Shown here: positions 52,164 through 60,060 of the stretch, in pieces | How the letters are laid out: each line of letters opens with the position of its first letter | How positions within the stretch are numbered: position 1 is the first letter of the stretch | Source of the DNA: Aggregicoccus sp. 17bor-14 | Lineage (GTDB): Bacteria > Myxococcota > Myxococcia > Myxococcales > Myxococcaceae | Assembly: GCF_009659535.1 (NCBI RefSeq) | Contig: NZ_VJZZ01000005.1 | Location: forward strand, 248,001 to 312,000 | DNA: 64,000 nt | Direction: 5' to 3' | Position numbers and translations under genes: made by a program | The notes under the pieces: generated by a model | Seen by the model: only the letters and a program-made list of their open reading frames with translations | The model's database searches: none | Told to the model about the DNA's origin: nothing

Positions 52164-52691
52164 ATGGCCGCCTCTCCCGAGTTCACGTTCAATGACCTGT
52201 GGCAGCACATGGGGCTCTTCGCCCGGCTCTTGGTCGGAAGCTGCGGGCTGCTGGTCCTGGTGTTGGGCGTGACCAGCCCCACGCGAACAGACATTCAGGG
52301 AGCCACCGAGCGCGTGCCTCCCGAAACGCTCGAGGCCGCCGCGAAGCTCGTCCGATGGCCCGCGCTGGGCTTGGTGGGCTCAGCGGCGCTCAGCCTGCTC
52401 GTGGGCAGCCAGTACCTTCACCGCGTGCTTCTGTTCCTCAGTACGGGCGTCCCGCCGCGCGCGGGGCAGCTGGACGGCTCACTGCTCCACCTCGCGATGG
52501 GCCTCGTGACCCTGGCAGGTGCAGTGGCGCTCCTCCGCCTGCATTTCCGTGCCGTGGTGGTGGCCGGCGCGACGTGCGCAGCCATCCCGTGCTTCGGCGC
52601 CGGCTTCGGCGTGGGGTTTCTATTCGCTCTCTGGGCGGTGCTGGTCCTCGGGCGCCCCGAGGTACAGGCGGCCTTCGCCCTTCGCCGCTGA
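52164..52691 (+). CDS. Membrane protein, hypothetical
   Basis: A 175-residue protein with four hydrophobic segments (LFARLLVGSCGLLVLVLGV, LVRWPALGLVGSAALSLLVG, LAMGLVTLAGAVALLRL, AVVVAGATCAAIPCFGAGFGVGF). The ATG at 52164 follows weak Shine-Dalgarno, and a TTG at 52140 is the other option. It is the last gene before a strong terminator and the tRNA fragment, and is probably part of the ordinary chromosome. No family was recognised. Confidence 0.55.
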   Translation: MAASPEFTFNDLWQHMGLFARLLVGSCGLLVLVLGVTSPTRTDIQGATERVPPETLEAAAKLVRWPALGLVGSAALSLLVGSQYLHRVLLFLSTGVPPRAGQLDGSLLHLAMGLVTLAGAVALLRLHFRAVVVAGATCAAIPCFGAGFGVGFLFALWAVLVLGRPEVQAAFALRR

Positions 52692-52713
52692 CAGCGAGGG
52701 CGGGGCAAAGAAA

Positions 52714-52743
52714 AAGGCCGCGGGTCTTTCGACCCGCGGCCTT
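52714..52743 (-). terminator. Intrinsic terminator with T-tract, downstream of the tRNA-Phe fragment
   Basis: AAGGCCGCGGGTC (52714-52726) pairs perfectly with GACCCGCGGCCTT (52731-52743) across TTTC. Read on the minus strand the loop is GAAA and the stem is followed by TTTTTCTTTG. This is the best rho-independent terminator in the window. It lies directly after the 3' end of the tRNA-Phe fragment, so it is probably the native tRNA terminator. It could also serve the membrane protein gene on the plus strand, which has an A-run upstream rather than a T-run downstream. Confidence 0.85.
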
Positions 52744-52756
52744 CAAGTCTTCATTG

Positions 52757-52798
52757 TGCCCAGAGACGGAATCGAACCGCCGACACGGGGATTTTCAG
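52757..52798 (-). other. tRNA-Phe 3' fragment: probable attachment-site remnant
   Basis: On the minus strand this reads from the anticodon loop (CTGAAAATC, anticodon GAA) through variable region and T-arm (GGCGGTTCGATTCCGTC) to the acceptor 3' side TCTGGGCA. That is the 3' half of a tRNA-Phe. CCA is not encoded. The D-arm and the 5' half of the anticodon stem are missing. A GCCCAG about 15 nt upstream could still pair with CTGGGC, so a deleted tRNA is the alternative to an att repeat. Integrating elements commonly duplicate exactly this half, and the gene content changes here. Confidence 0.75.
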
Positions 52799-53002
52799 GC
52801 CTAATTTAGCTGGGCTGGACCGCCACTCCCGAGGGAAGTGTGGCCGCTCGTGGCCGTCCATGGCCGGAGCAGTTGCCCGTATTTTGCCCATGGCTCTGCC
52901 TACGCGGTGGGACACGCATCGAGGTGCGCTGGCAGACTCCCCTGGGCGCCCAAGCGCGGGCTTCCGGCGCGCAGGGCGTCGAGATGTCAGAGAGACACCG
53001 TC

Positions 53003-54127
53003 ATGCCGATCAACTCCGGTAGAACCGTGCGCCCCAATCTTCCAGTGCTCTACCTCGATGAGTCGGGCAACACGGGTGACAACTACCTCGACGCCCAGCA
53101 GCCGGTGCATGTCCTTGCAGGCTTCCTCGTACCCGAGGGGCAAGAGCCCCGCCTGCGCCAGCTGCTGGATGCACTGCGCGAGGCGGGTGCTCCGCTTGAG
53201 TGCCACGAAGGGGGCGCAGGCGAGCTCAAATCGACGAAGCTCCTGAGGGCGCACCGCTGGGCTCGCGCGACGGCCAAGACGGTGTCCTCCTTGTGCAGCG
53301 AGTTCCTCCCCGTCAGCGTCATCGTGGAGAAGCGATTCTTCGCGGCTGTGAAGGTTGCCGAAACCCTTCTGCACCACGACACGAACCCCTTCATCTCCGC
53401 AGAACAACGCACCCCCGCAGCTCGAACCGAGCTCGCCGAGCAACTGAGCCGTCTCTCCGATGCCGCCCTGAAGGAGTTCTCGCGGGCGTATGCCAATCCA
53501 AGTGCCGACGCATTCGCGGCGTGCATCGGCGTGATGAAAGATGAGCTCGCCGCGCAAGGACAGGGCCACCTCGTGAGGCTCCTCCAGGGTGGGCTGGACG
53601 CGTTGCCTGCCATCGTCGCCGAGGAACAGCAGGAGATGGAGCTTTGGCACGTGGAGCACCCACGCTTCCCGGAGCACCGGGTGCGGGCTGGGGCCCGCTT
53701 GGCGCTGGATGCCTTCTTCGCAAGCCTGACCACCCTCGATAGGGTGCTTCGCCACGTCCATCCCCACCCAGCCAACATCGTGTACGACGAGGCAGAGGAG
53801 GGGCGCGCCTTCGAGCTTGCCCTCTGGGCAGCGCAGGAAGGCGGACACGTGAGGCACATCGGACGCGCGATTCCGGGCCTCTCCCATCAGGAAGACGCCC
53901 TTCAGGCTGCGGATCTCCTGGCGGGCATCCTGTACCGCGTTGCCAAGGATGGAGCGCTCAACGGCGTTGCTCCGACGGATTTGGATGCCGTGCTCGCGCC
54001 CCTCGTCAGCACCCCGCCCGCATCTGTTCGTATCGGGAGCAAGGCATTCTCCGACCGCATCAAGGTGATCGCGGCCCAGGCAGCCATCCGGCGCCAACGT
54101 GCAGGTAGATCGGAGGGAGATGGGTGA
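53003..54127 (+). CDS. DUF3800 domain protein
   Basis: A 374-residue protein with the DUF3800 signatures: VLYLDESGNTG near the start (D19-E20-S21-G22) and HQEDALQAADLLAGILYRV near the end. This domain has an RNase H-like fold, with the Asp residues as the likely catalytic metal ligands. It is common in mobile elements and in defence islands. The region upstream of the ATG is open but without family character. It is the first gene on the right of the tRNA fragment, 200 nt away. Target nucleic acid unknown. Confidence 0.8.
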   Translation: MPINSGRTVRPNLPVLYLDESGNTGDNYLDAQQPVHVLAGFLVPEGQEPRLRQLLDALREAGAPLECHEGGAGELKSTKLLRAHRWARATAKTVSSLCSEFLPVSVIVEKRFFAAVKVAETLLHHDTNPFISAEQRTPAARTELAEQLSRLSDAALKEFSRAYANPSADAFAACIGVMKDELAAQGQGHLVRLLQGGLDALPAIVAEEQQEMELWHVEHPRFPEHRVRAGARLALDAFFASLTTLDRVLRHVHPHPANIVYDEAEEGRAFELALWAAQEGGHVRHIGRAIPGLSHQEDALQAADLLAGILYRVAKDGALNGVAPTDLDAVLAPLVSTPPASVRIGSKAFSDRIKVIAAQAAIRRQRAGRSEGDG

Positions 54128-54185
54128 GTGGGCCGCTGGAGTCAGCCGAGTAATGTACGGTCGATCGGGAGTCCCACCATGAGCC

Positions 54186-55688
54186 ATGCGCTCTCGGAGC
54201 CCCGACGTGATCCGTGACCTCGAAGAGCAAGCCCTTCGTATCGACGATCCGCCCGCCCGGCAGTACATGCACGAGGCTTTGCGCTGCTATCACGCGGGTG
54301 CCTATCGGGCGGCAATCGTGCTCTCCTTCGCGTGCGCGTTCGATTACCTCCGGCGCAGCTTCGAGGAGCTGCTTGCCAGTGGAGGGGGATCCAAGGCTCT
54401 CCGGGAAGCCTTCAACAAGGTGCGGGAGAAGTTCGAGGCGCAGGATGCCTACGAACGGCAGCTTCTCGACGTGGCCGCATCGGCGGGTAGCGTCACTCCC
54501 GAAGAGAGAAAGCGCATCAACGCGCTCTTCGACTTCCGGAATCTCGCCGCGCATCCATCCGGCTATCCGGGCACTGCCGAGGACGCGCGTGCCGTTATCA
54601 CCACCTTGATCGACGTGCTCCTCGCCAAACCGGTGCTCCTCGGCGTCAGTGAACTCGAAGGCCTGCTGGGACGCCTTCAAACCAAAGGGTTCTTCCCCGA
54701 GACGGAGCTTCAGAAGGTTGCGGAGGTGGTCGCGCACGAGATGAAGCGCATCCACTCGACTGCTCACGCGGCGCTCGTGGCCAAGCTCTTCGCCCGCCAA
54801 GAAGCGCTGGTCTCAACGCCCTCGTATGGTGCAGGGCACGTCGAGAGGACCAACGTCCGGCGCTTCATCAGCGGGCTCTGGCGGTCAGCTTCCTCTTTGA
54901 AGCCGCTCCTACTCACCCGGCTAGAGCGGCTGGCAGAGAAGCCGGAAACGAGCGTGGACCTGCGGGAGATCCTCCTTGAGGCGCCTGAGCTCTTCAGCGC
55001 ACTGACCATCCTGACGCGCCGGCGCGTGCTCGACTATGCGCGGAGCGTGGCCGACACCATGGATGGATGGCCTCTGCTCTTCGCACTGGTGCAGGCCGAC
55101 GTGCTCCAGCAGGACGAGCGCGACTTCCTAATCAATAGCTCTCCGTCCTTGGCCAGCGCCTTGCCGCTCGGGCACGCCCTCACCCTCGACTGGCCCGAGC
55201 TGCGCCAGCGCGCCATCGCCGGCACGTTGCACCGTGTTGGCAGCTCCAACTTCTACACGGGCCGAGCGGCCATCAACGCCATCCAAGAGCTTCCGCCCGA
55301 GCAAGCGCAGCAATTCGATGACCGCGCGCAGGCGGAGTACGTCCTGCAGATCGCCAAGGCGGCGCGCAACACCACGGAACCGGCCCGCACCATGGTCCTG
55401 AACGACGGCCTTGGGTCTCGTGCGAGCTTTCTCGATGGCTTCACCCGGGTGCTCGATGCGCATGCGAAGCAGGTGCTGGAGGAAGGGTCGTGCTGGAAGG
55501 AGGTAGCCCAGCTCCTGCTCGCTTCGGGGCGGACGGACAGCATCCAGGCCCTACTGAGCCAGACTGCCAACCACAAGGCGGAGGAGCACGTCGGCGCAGA
55601 GACGTTCGCCTTGCTCATCAGCGAATGCCCGGAGGCAGCAACGGCGGCTCAGGCGAGGTTGAAGGCGCTGGAGGCCAACCCCGGCTGA
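54186..55688 (+). CDS. HEPN-like domain protein, large, hypothetical
   Basis: A 500-residue all-helical protein. The first 130 residues resemble an HEPN domain: helices around AALRCYHAGAYRAAIVLSFAC and the motif R118-N-x3-H123 in FDFRNLAAHPSGYPG, which is the R-x4-6-H of HEPN ribonucleases. The remaining 370 residues are helical repeats (VRRFISGLWRSASSLK, RDFLINSSPSLASALPL) with no named family. A 12-codon frame (ATG 54179) overlaps the start out of frame. It is 58 nt after the DUF3800 gene. Such pairs (nuclease plus sensor) are frequent in defence loci. Enzymatic activity is inference. Confidence 0.55.
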   Translation: MRSRSPDVIRDLEEQALRIDDPPARQYMHEALRCYHAGAYRAAIVLSFACAFDYLRRSFEELLASGGGSKALREAFNKVREKFEAQDAYERQLLDVAASAGSVTPEERKRINALFDFRNLAAHPSGYPGTAEDARAVITTLIDVLLAKPVLLGVSELEGLLGRLQTKGFFPETELQKVAEVVAHEMKRIHSTAHAALVAKLFARQEALVSTPSYGAGHVERTNVRRFISGLWRSASSLKPLLLTRLERLAEKPETSVDLREILLEAPELFSALTILTRRRVLDYARSVADTMDGWPLLFALVQADVLQQDERDFLINSSPSLASALPLGHALTLDWPELRQRAIAGTLHRVGSSNFYTGRAAINAIQELPPEQAQQFDDRAQAEYVLQIAKAARNTTEPARTMVLNDGLGSRASFLDGFTRVLDAHAKQVLEEGSCWKEVAQLLLASGRTDSIQALLSQTANHKAEEHVGAETFALLISECPEAATAAQARLKALEANPG

Positions 55689-55789
55689 AGCAGAGCACTC
55701 ACCCTGTGATTGGTCCTGTGCTGGGACCACCTGGATTTCGTGTTATGTTAGGGTTCCAACTTCTGGAGACCGGGGGGGGGACTAGCTCA

Positions 55790-56899
55790 ATGCGGCGCCT
55801 CAGCACCGAGCAGCGAGAGTTCTTGCTTCGCAGAGCGGAGGTGTCGCTGCGTCTGCTGCGTAAGCGGCGCCATCTCGGGCGGCGCTACGGCGAGGAGGTC
55901 CGGAGCCAGAATGGCTATATCCAGCGTGGCCTCAAGCTCCCGCACAAGACGCCCGGTGCGGTCATCGCCCTGCAGGGGCACCTCAACCTGGTTGATGCGC
56001 CGAAGGAAACGCTCGCGCAGCTCTCACAGCTCGATGACCTCTACCCGAGGAGTCGGCGCGGTCTGCGGGTCCACGTCGTGATGAACGACGTCGTGAGCAT
56101 CGATGCGCCCAGCCTCCTTTACCTCTGCTCGCGGGTCGACTGCCTGAGAAGCATGGCGAACGTCCGCCTCACGGGGACGTACCCAGTGCATCAGCACGCC
56201 CGTAAGTCCCTGCATGATGCCAACTTCGAAGGCTTCCTCGCCGACGAGCATCCCGAGTTCACCCCCGGCAGCAAGACGCTCAGGCTTCACAAGGGAGTGG
56301 TCCAGCACGACCTCAGGTTGAGGACCGAAATCTCGGCGAGAATTCAGAACTTCCTCATCGACCTGCATCAGGGCTTGGGCCAGATGGAACAGGACCACAT
56401 CTACCTCGCCTCGATGGAGTGCCTGGAGAACGTCCGCGCGCATGCGTATGGGGAGCTCAAGGCCAGCAAGGACGAGGACCCGCCCGTAGGAGGTGGTCGT
56501 CCTCGGGGTTGGTACGTCGTCGGCTTCTACAATGAGGCGTCCGCCACATCGTCGGTAGCCATCCTCGACATGGGCGTCGGGATGGAGTCCACGGTGCGCA
56601 AGAAGCTCTCTGCCGTCGACAAGCTCGTCGACTGGCTGGCCACGCCGGCATCGCAGGTCATCAAGGAGGCCACGCTGGGGCTCCGCACGGAAACCGGCGA
56701 GGCCAAGCGGGGCAAAGGGTTGAGAATGCTGAGCCACTTCGCTAAGGAAGCCTCCAACCGGCGGCTGCACGTCCTTTCCTCCACTGGCATGGTGACGTGG
56801 AGCCACGAGTCCGGTTGCCAGCAGCGTGAGATTCCCGCTGTGGACGGCACAATCGTCTGCTTGGAAATTCGGAATGGCCCTGCAGCTTCGGCCAGCTAA
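55790..56899 (+). CDS. GHKL-type ATPase with N-terminal STAS-like region
   Basis: A 369-residue protein. The C-terminal half is a histidine-kinase-like ATPase: N-box ECLENVRAHAY (E213, N214, H218), G1 box LDMGVGM (259-265) and G2-like KRGKGLRML (307-313). No dimerisation helix with phosphoacceptor His is present, so it is closer to anti-sigma kinases and MORC/HSP90-like switch ATPases than to a sensor kinase. Residues about 60-130 (VVSIDAPSLLYLCSRVDCLR) look STAS-like. The next gene is a STAS-like DUF4325, suggesting a kinase/antagonist pair. I prefer the ATG at 55790 over that at 55745. Confidence 0.75.
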   Translation: MRRLSTEQREFLLRRAEVSLRLLRKRRHLGRRYGEEVRSQNGYIQRGLKLPHKTPGAVIALQGHLNLVDAPKETLAQLSQLDDLYPRSRRGLRVHVVMNDVVSIDAPSLLYLCSRVDCLRSMANVRLTGTYPVHQHARKSLHDANFEGFLADEHPEFTPGSKTLRLHKGVVQHDLRLRTEISARIQNFLIDLHQGLGQMEQDHIYLASMECLENVRAHAYGELKASKDEDPPVGGGRPRGWYVVGFYNEASATSSVAILDMGVGMESTVRKKLSAVDKLVDWLATPASQVIKEATLGLRTETGEAKRGKGLRMLSHFAKEASNRRLHVLSSTGMVTWSHESGCQQREIPAVDGTIVCLEIRNGPAASAS

Positions 56900-56920
56900 C
56901 CGGCCTTGGATGGTAGCACC

Positions 56921-57256
56921 ATGAGCATCGAATACATCGACTTGGGTAAGGACTACTCGAAGCACCTGGGCCCTCGCTACAAGCGAGATGGCAACAACTC
57001 CGGTGAGCAGTTCCGCGAGAAGGTGCTCGAACCGGCGTTCCTCAATCACGATCAGGTCGTGGTGAACCTGGACTCCATCGTTGGCTACTCTGCGTCCTTT
57101 CTGGAGGAGGCCTTCGGTGGGCTCGTGCGCAAGCACGGGCTGTCCTCGGTGCAGGAGAAGGTGCGGTTCGACACGATCAAGCGCCTCTATCTTGTTCCGC
57201 TCATTGAAAGCTGGATGAAGGACGCCTCTCACTCTTCCTCGAAGCAATCCCGATAA
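56921..57256 (+). CDS. STAS-like DUF4325 protein
   Basis: A 111-residue protein with the DUF4325 core: QFREKVLEPAFLNHDQVVVNLDSIVGYSASFLEEAFGGL. This fold resembles the anti-anti-sigma proteins that bind GHKL ATPases, with Ser in the position after VGY possibly phosphorylated. It lies 21 nt after the GHKL ATPase and 3 nt before the membrane protein gene. The natural reading is a phosphorylation or binding switch with the ATPase, as in SpoIIAA/SpoIIAB, but the output is unknown. Confidence 0.8.
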   Translation: MSIEYIDLGKDYSKHLGPRYKRDGNNSGEQFREKVLEPAFLNHDQVVVNLDSIVGYSASFLEEAFGGLVRKHGLSSVQEKVRFDTIKRLYLVPLIESWMKDASHSSSKQSR

Positions 57257-57259
57257 CCC

Positions 57260-57877
57260 ATGCGAGAGCACCTTCAAGCGCTGGCGCAGTGGCTCGACAT
57301 GAAACCCAGCGATTGGTTCACGTGCGTCCTGTCGGCGGTGGCCTTGGTGATCTCGATCCGCAGCTTGCGTGTGGCGAGTCAGAACAACGCCATCTCCGCA
57401 AGCTCCCCCTGGGCCGAGTCGCTTCTCCGTCACGTCGAGGAAGAGGTAGCGAATGCGGCCAAGGACCGCGATCTCTTCCGCCGCCTCTGCACCGTTCCTT
57501 TTCCGGACAGGAGCCGGAAGGCGGAAGTCGTGGAGGCGCTCAACATTGGGCGTGATGACTCCGCCCAGCGCCTCTACCTGCTCTCCACGATGTGGGGCAG
57601 CAACACCGATCTCTCGGACCTCAAGTCGAAACGGGACGGCATCCACGACTCCTTCATTGAGAACGATGAACTGACGTTCCCGAAGAAGAGCGCCCAGTTC
57701 CTTCTTGCGAAGTACCAGACGGCCTCCGAGGCGTACATCCAAGGCCTCCGAAAGTTCGCCCGGGCGATCTGCACCCGCAACGGCTTCCCCGACGAGAAGC
57801 GGCCCTCGAAGCTGGCCTTCCTGCCGATCAGCTGGGGTCGGCAGCAGGATTCCAGCCAAACTGACCTGACCGGCTAA
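57260..57877 (+). CDS. Membrane-anchored hypothetical protein, third gene of the GHKL/STAS set
   Basis: A 205-residue protein. One N-terminal helix (WFTCVLSAVALVISIRSL) anchors a helical cytoplasmic part (RHVEEEVANAAKDRDLFRRL, FIENDELTFPKKSAQFLL). The start is four bases after the DUF4325 stop, so it is translated with it. It could be the effector of a switch that makes the envelope react to infection or stress. No homologous family is known to me. Confidence 0.6.
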   Translation: MREHLQALAQWLDMKPSDWFTCVLSAVALVISIRSLRVASQNNAISASSPWAESLLRHVEEEVANAAKDRDLFRRLCTVPFPDRSRKAEVVEALNIGRDDSAQRLYLLSTMWGSNTDLSDLKSKRDGIHDSFIENDELTFPKKSAQFLLAKYQTASEAYIQGLRKFARAICTRNGFPDEKRPSKLAFLPISWGRQQDSSQTDLTG

Positions 57878-57986
57878 CGACCTTCGGCCGATCGAATGAA
57901 GGCAGGCCTGCTTAGGCAAAGTCGGCGCGCATTGCGCCACTCCCCCCGCCTACGCTTGCGCTCCCCCACCAGCCACGAGCCCCTCC

Positions 57987-58562
57987 ATGCCCGCGCGCGA
58001 CGAAGCGCTTCAGGACGTCTTCCAGTCTCTCATCTTGCGAGAGGTCGTGCTCGCTGAAGGGCTTCAGGCCGACCTGGAGCGCGCAAAACTAGGGCCCAAG
58101 CTCGGCGAACTCCTGCAGGTTCCCGCCAGCGTTGCGATTGACACCTTCCTCGCGGCCAAGATCGGAAAGCCAGGAGCCAAGGTTGCGAAGGCGCTGACAA
58201 AGGCGGCGATCATCGCAATCTTCAAGGACGAGAACACGCTCGCGGTCATCCGCGAGGCCCGTGGCATGTGGCAGCGGCTCGCGGGCGACGCGGAGTCAAC
58301 CGCGCATTCGTTCTGCCGGTCGGCCATCTGCTACGCCGTTGCCGGTGACTACGATCAGGCAGAGGCGTGGCTCGTCCGTGCAGAGAAGCTCGTGAGCGAC
58401 CTTGCTCGTCCGAACTTTATCCGTGGGCTGATGCTCGGTGCGCAGGGGCAGGAAGATGGCGCTCGCCACATGCTGGAGTCATCCCTGAGCGGGCGCGCGA
58501 AGAAGGTGACGAAGGAGCGCATCCAGGGGGCCCTTAAGGCGCTCGAAGACCTCCGCCAATGA
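57987..58562 (+). CDS. TPR-like helical protein
   Basis: A 191-residue protein. After a helical N-terminal half (LPKLGELLQVPASV ... ALTKAAIIAIFKDENTL) there is a TPR-like stretch: HSFCRSAICYAVAGDYDQAEAWLVRAEKLV and FIRGLMLGAQGQEDGARHMLESSL. It could bind a partner protein. It lies 109 nt after the membrane protein gene and may be a separate unit. Base use is like that of the neighbouring island genes. Function is unknown. Confidence 0.55.
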   Translation: MPARDEALQDVFQSLILREVVLAEGLQADLERAKLGPKLGELLQVPASVAIDTFLAAKIGKPGAKVAKALTKAAIIAIFKDENTLAVIREARGMWQRLAGDAESTAHSFCRSAICYAVAGDYDQAEAWLVRAEKLVSDLARPNFIRGLMLGAQGQEDGARHMLESSLSGRAKKVTKERIQGALKALEDLRQ

Positions 58563-58709
58563 GCCGGAAGTAGCGATTGTTCCACCGGCCCTCCGCGAGG
58601 CTGCCGAGGGCCTAAACTCAGCAGGCTGAAGCTCATTAGGCCCAGGCCAGCCAACTGGCACATGACCTGCGACCACCGAGCGTAGCGCGACACTCGCAAG
58701 GACCATCCA

Positions 58710-59372
58710 TCACGTCAGCTTCAGCGCACGGATCTTCGCTCCTGGCGATCTTCCGTATGACCGTGTCCTGGCTGCAGAAGGAGTGGTGTCGGGCCGCGTC
58801 TTCGCAGGCACCACGGTTCCCGCTTGCAGAAGGCGATCTATGTCAGCGCGGGGTATGCGCTGGTCTTTCCCCATGGCGACGGTGCGGAGCTGACCGGTGG
58901 CAATCAGCTCCTTGAGCCGTCCATTGCGGTCGATTCCAAGGAGCGCTGCGGCTCCGCGAAAGCTCAGCAACTCGGCGCCGCGCCCTCGCTTCACCCTGGG
59001 CTCCAAGGAAGGTGCTGGCGCTTGCTCCTTCTCCTTGAGCGCAAGTAGCTCGCGCTGCACGACGACTGCGCGCTCGGTGGGGTCGAGAAGCGCGTCACAG
59101 CGGGCGCACACGGCGTCCGGATGGGGCGGGTACATGTCGGGCAGCCCTACCCACTCCGTGCAGGCCGCACACCACCAGGCCCCCGGCTCGGGCAACTCGA
59201 TGGCGTACGACTGCGGGCCAAAGCCCTTGAGCGCCGCCGGAGGCGGAGGGGGCGGCGGGGCACAGGCGTTGCCGCGAGCACGGCCACGAGGACGCGGCGC
59301 AGGAGCGGAGGCTGCCGCCCTGGGTGCCGGGTTCGCCATGCGCGGGCCATCTGCCTCATCTTCAGTGCTCAT
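58710..59372 (-). CDS. Zinc-ribbon plus excisionase-like HTH protein
   Basis: A 220-residue protein. C68-x2-C71 and C89-x2-C92 (WWCAACTEWVG, CARCDALLD) form a zinc ribbon. At about 140-185 there is an excisionase/HTH_17-like DNA-binding domain (FRGAAALLGIDRNGRLKELI ... QRIPRADIDRLLQAG). Between them lies a Pro-rich segment of eight prolines. Excisionase-type proteins control element excision or transcription. ATG at 59372 was preferred over the GTG at 59378. A perfect palindrome lies 52-63 nt upstream. Confidence 0.65.
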   Translation of the reverse strand: MSTEDEADGPRMANPAPRAAASAPAPRPRGRARGNACAPPPPPPPAALKGFGPQSYAIELPEPGAWWCAACTEWVGLPDMYPPHPDAVCARCDALLDPTERAVVVQRELLALKEKEQAPAPSLEPRVKRGRGAELLSFRGAAALLGIDRNGRLKELIATGQLRTVAMGKDQRIPRADIDRLLQAGTVVPAKTRPDTTPSAARTRSYGRSPGAKIRALKLT

Positions 59373-60060
59373 CGTCACCTGCCCGCCGAAGTCGCTCCGT
59401 ATACGTTTGCTATCGAATGGAATGCACGATCGTGCTCCGCACGGGTGCCCTGCGCCGCTAGAGTAACGGTGTGGCTCTCGCTGTCACCGCCCCCCCACGC
59501 ACGCCGAGCACCGAAGCGGCCAGGAGCCGACAGGTACAGGACAAGTGGGGGGCGGGGCCGAGTTCTGCACCGGGGCGGCCTCTTGTTGGCCAATGGGTGC
59601 GTGAGCGGTCGGACAGCGTGGGGCTTCTCTGGCGGTGAATCCTCCGCGTGAAAAAGGCCGGGCGGCTCGTGCCCGTGAAGGTTGAGGACGAGGGCAGCAC
59701 ACACAACGTCGCCTCCACGCTACGGAGGGCATGCCCCTGGTTCCCCCTCTGTGGGGGGCGTGCAGCGCTTCTCGGCCGAAAACCGAACCTGGTCGTTCGC
59801 GGTGACTGCGGGTGTGGGACGTGGGGCGGGTCTAAGAATCCCGCCAAGGGTGCGGAAGTCAGTCACCATCCGATACGGAAGATTGGACCAGCGGGCTCAC
59901 CGTCGCCCGTCACGGACCCCGAGGAGAGCCCCATCTGGGTGTAGTTGTGCCCGGATGGGAACCCCGAGAAGTAGTCGGGGCTCGCTGCGCGTGTATCCAG
60001 GGGACGGCCTTCCATCCGTTCCCCACCCGCCACGCGAGCCCCGAGCACCGCTCTTCCACC
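59373..60060. other. Gene-poor gap in the island
   Basis: A 688-nt stretch between the excisionase-like gene and the HNH gene. It holds the palindrome at 59424-59435 and a small hairpin CCCCGA/TCGGGG (59962-59980). A plus-strand frame at 59648-59944 has a GTG start and two cysteine pairs, but no Shine-Dalgarno, and I do not call it. I see no RNA gene. Confidence 0.5.
59424..59435. promoter_or_regulatory. Perfect 12-bp palindrome, putative operator
   Basis: GCACGATCGTGC is self-complementary over all twelve bases, 52-63 nt upstream of the excisionase-like gene start, in a local A/T-rich patch. The position fits a repressor binding site over the promoter of that gene. The regulator could be the gene product itself or the XRE protein at 63692. 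Confidence 0.45.

Noticed and set aside
59648-59944. Small plus-strand frame (98 codons, GTG start) with two cysteine pairs
   Set aside because: No Shine-Dalgarno, no homologous motif, and low hydrophobic content; not enough to call.
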